Of a DNA stretch of 19,866 bases, positions 19,772 through 19,866 are shown piece by piece. The stretch's first letter is position 1, and each line of letters begins with the position of its first letter. Below the pieces are notes generated by a model. It was given only the letters and a program-made list of their open reading frames with translations, searched no databases and was not told the DNA's origin. The position numbers and the translations under genes are program-made. Origin of the DNA: Candidatus Methylomirabilota bacterium. Its GTDB lineage: Bacteria > Methylomirabilota > Methylomirabilia > Methylomirabilales > 2-02-FULL-66-22. The DNA lies in NCBI GenBank assembly GCA_016209725.1, contig JACQVO010000132.1, positions 1 to 19,866 of the forward strand, given 5' to 3'.

Positions 19772-19866
19772 ATGGGAACCAAGCTCAAACTGACGTATCA
19801 AGACTATGTCCTCCTGCCGGACGACGGGAAACGATACGAAATCCTGGATGGAGATCTCTACGTGAC
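19772..19866 (+). CDS. Uma2-family (DUF820) protein, N-terminal fragment
   Basis: The 31 codons visible read MGTKLKLTYQDYVLLPDDGK and RYEILDGDLYV, the typical opening of Uma2-family proteins: L-T-x-x-x-Y, then L-P-D-x-x-x-R-Y-E-I-L-D-G. These carry a PD-(D/E)XK-nuclease-like fold; their role is unproven though they are often abundant in mobile or TA-rich regions. The gene runs off the end of the window, so completeness is unknown. A good promoter precedes it; the ribosome binding site is weak. Confidence 0.85.
   Translation, partial: MGTKLKLTYQDYVLLPDDGKRYEILDGDLYV

Overview
The window comes from a high-GC Gram-negative-type bacterium. The evidence is a dcw (division and cell wall) cluster that includes a MurE with the meso-diaminopimelate signature DNPR. 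Short dispersed repeats, strong GC bias and many toxin-antitoxin (TA) genes suggest an uncultivated soil or sediment lineage such as Methylomirabilota/Rokubacteria or a relative. That placement is inference; no rRNA or marker phylogeny is possible here.

Left half (1-11015, minus strand): one long dcw operon read from about 10981 down to 1. A clear sigma70-type promoter (TTGACA/TATATT) is followed by a textbook MraZ operator of three boxes spaced 10 bp apart. The genes then run mraZ, a 58-residue arginine-rich small protein, a STAS-domain protein, rsmH, ftsL, ftsI, murE, an alpha/beta hydrolase, a membrane-anchored MurF-type ligase, a long ddl, mraY and the start of murD. Most junctions overlap or are short, so co-transcription is likely. 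Departures from the usual order are the small protein plus STAS gene between mraZ and rsmH, and the hydrolase, membrane MurF and ddl block between murE and mraY. Three intergenic spots carry short-repeat elements: heptamer microrepeats after mraY and after ddl, and a G/C-rich hairpin that supplies the ftsI stop codon.

Right half (about 11016-19866): an accessory region made of small TA modules separated by repeats. In order it holds a four-helix-bundle (23S rRNA IVS-type) protein flanked by hexanucleotide repeats, an unrecognised 285-residue protein, a short Uma2-like protein, a decayed DUF433/DUF5615 pair, an AbrB/VapC pair with its own promoter, a minus-strand MNT/HEPN pair flanked by 55-bp direct repeats, a minus-strand RHH/MazF pair whose toxin lacks a normal start codon, a remnant gene, a second MNT/HEPN pair with a frameshifted HEPN, a small antitoxin-like protein with a degenerate RelE/ParE partner, and the start of a Uma2-family gene behind a good promoter.

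The pattern in the right half is TA cassettes gained next to the dcw promoter and then decaying, usually through loss of the toxin. At least three repeat families recur between cassettes: a 69-bp repeat (two copies), a 55-bp repeat (two copies) and a composite TATAAT-containing repeat (three copies). No transposase, integrase or tRNA gene is visible, so how the cassettes arrived is unknown.
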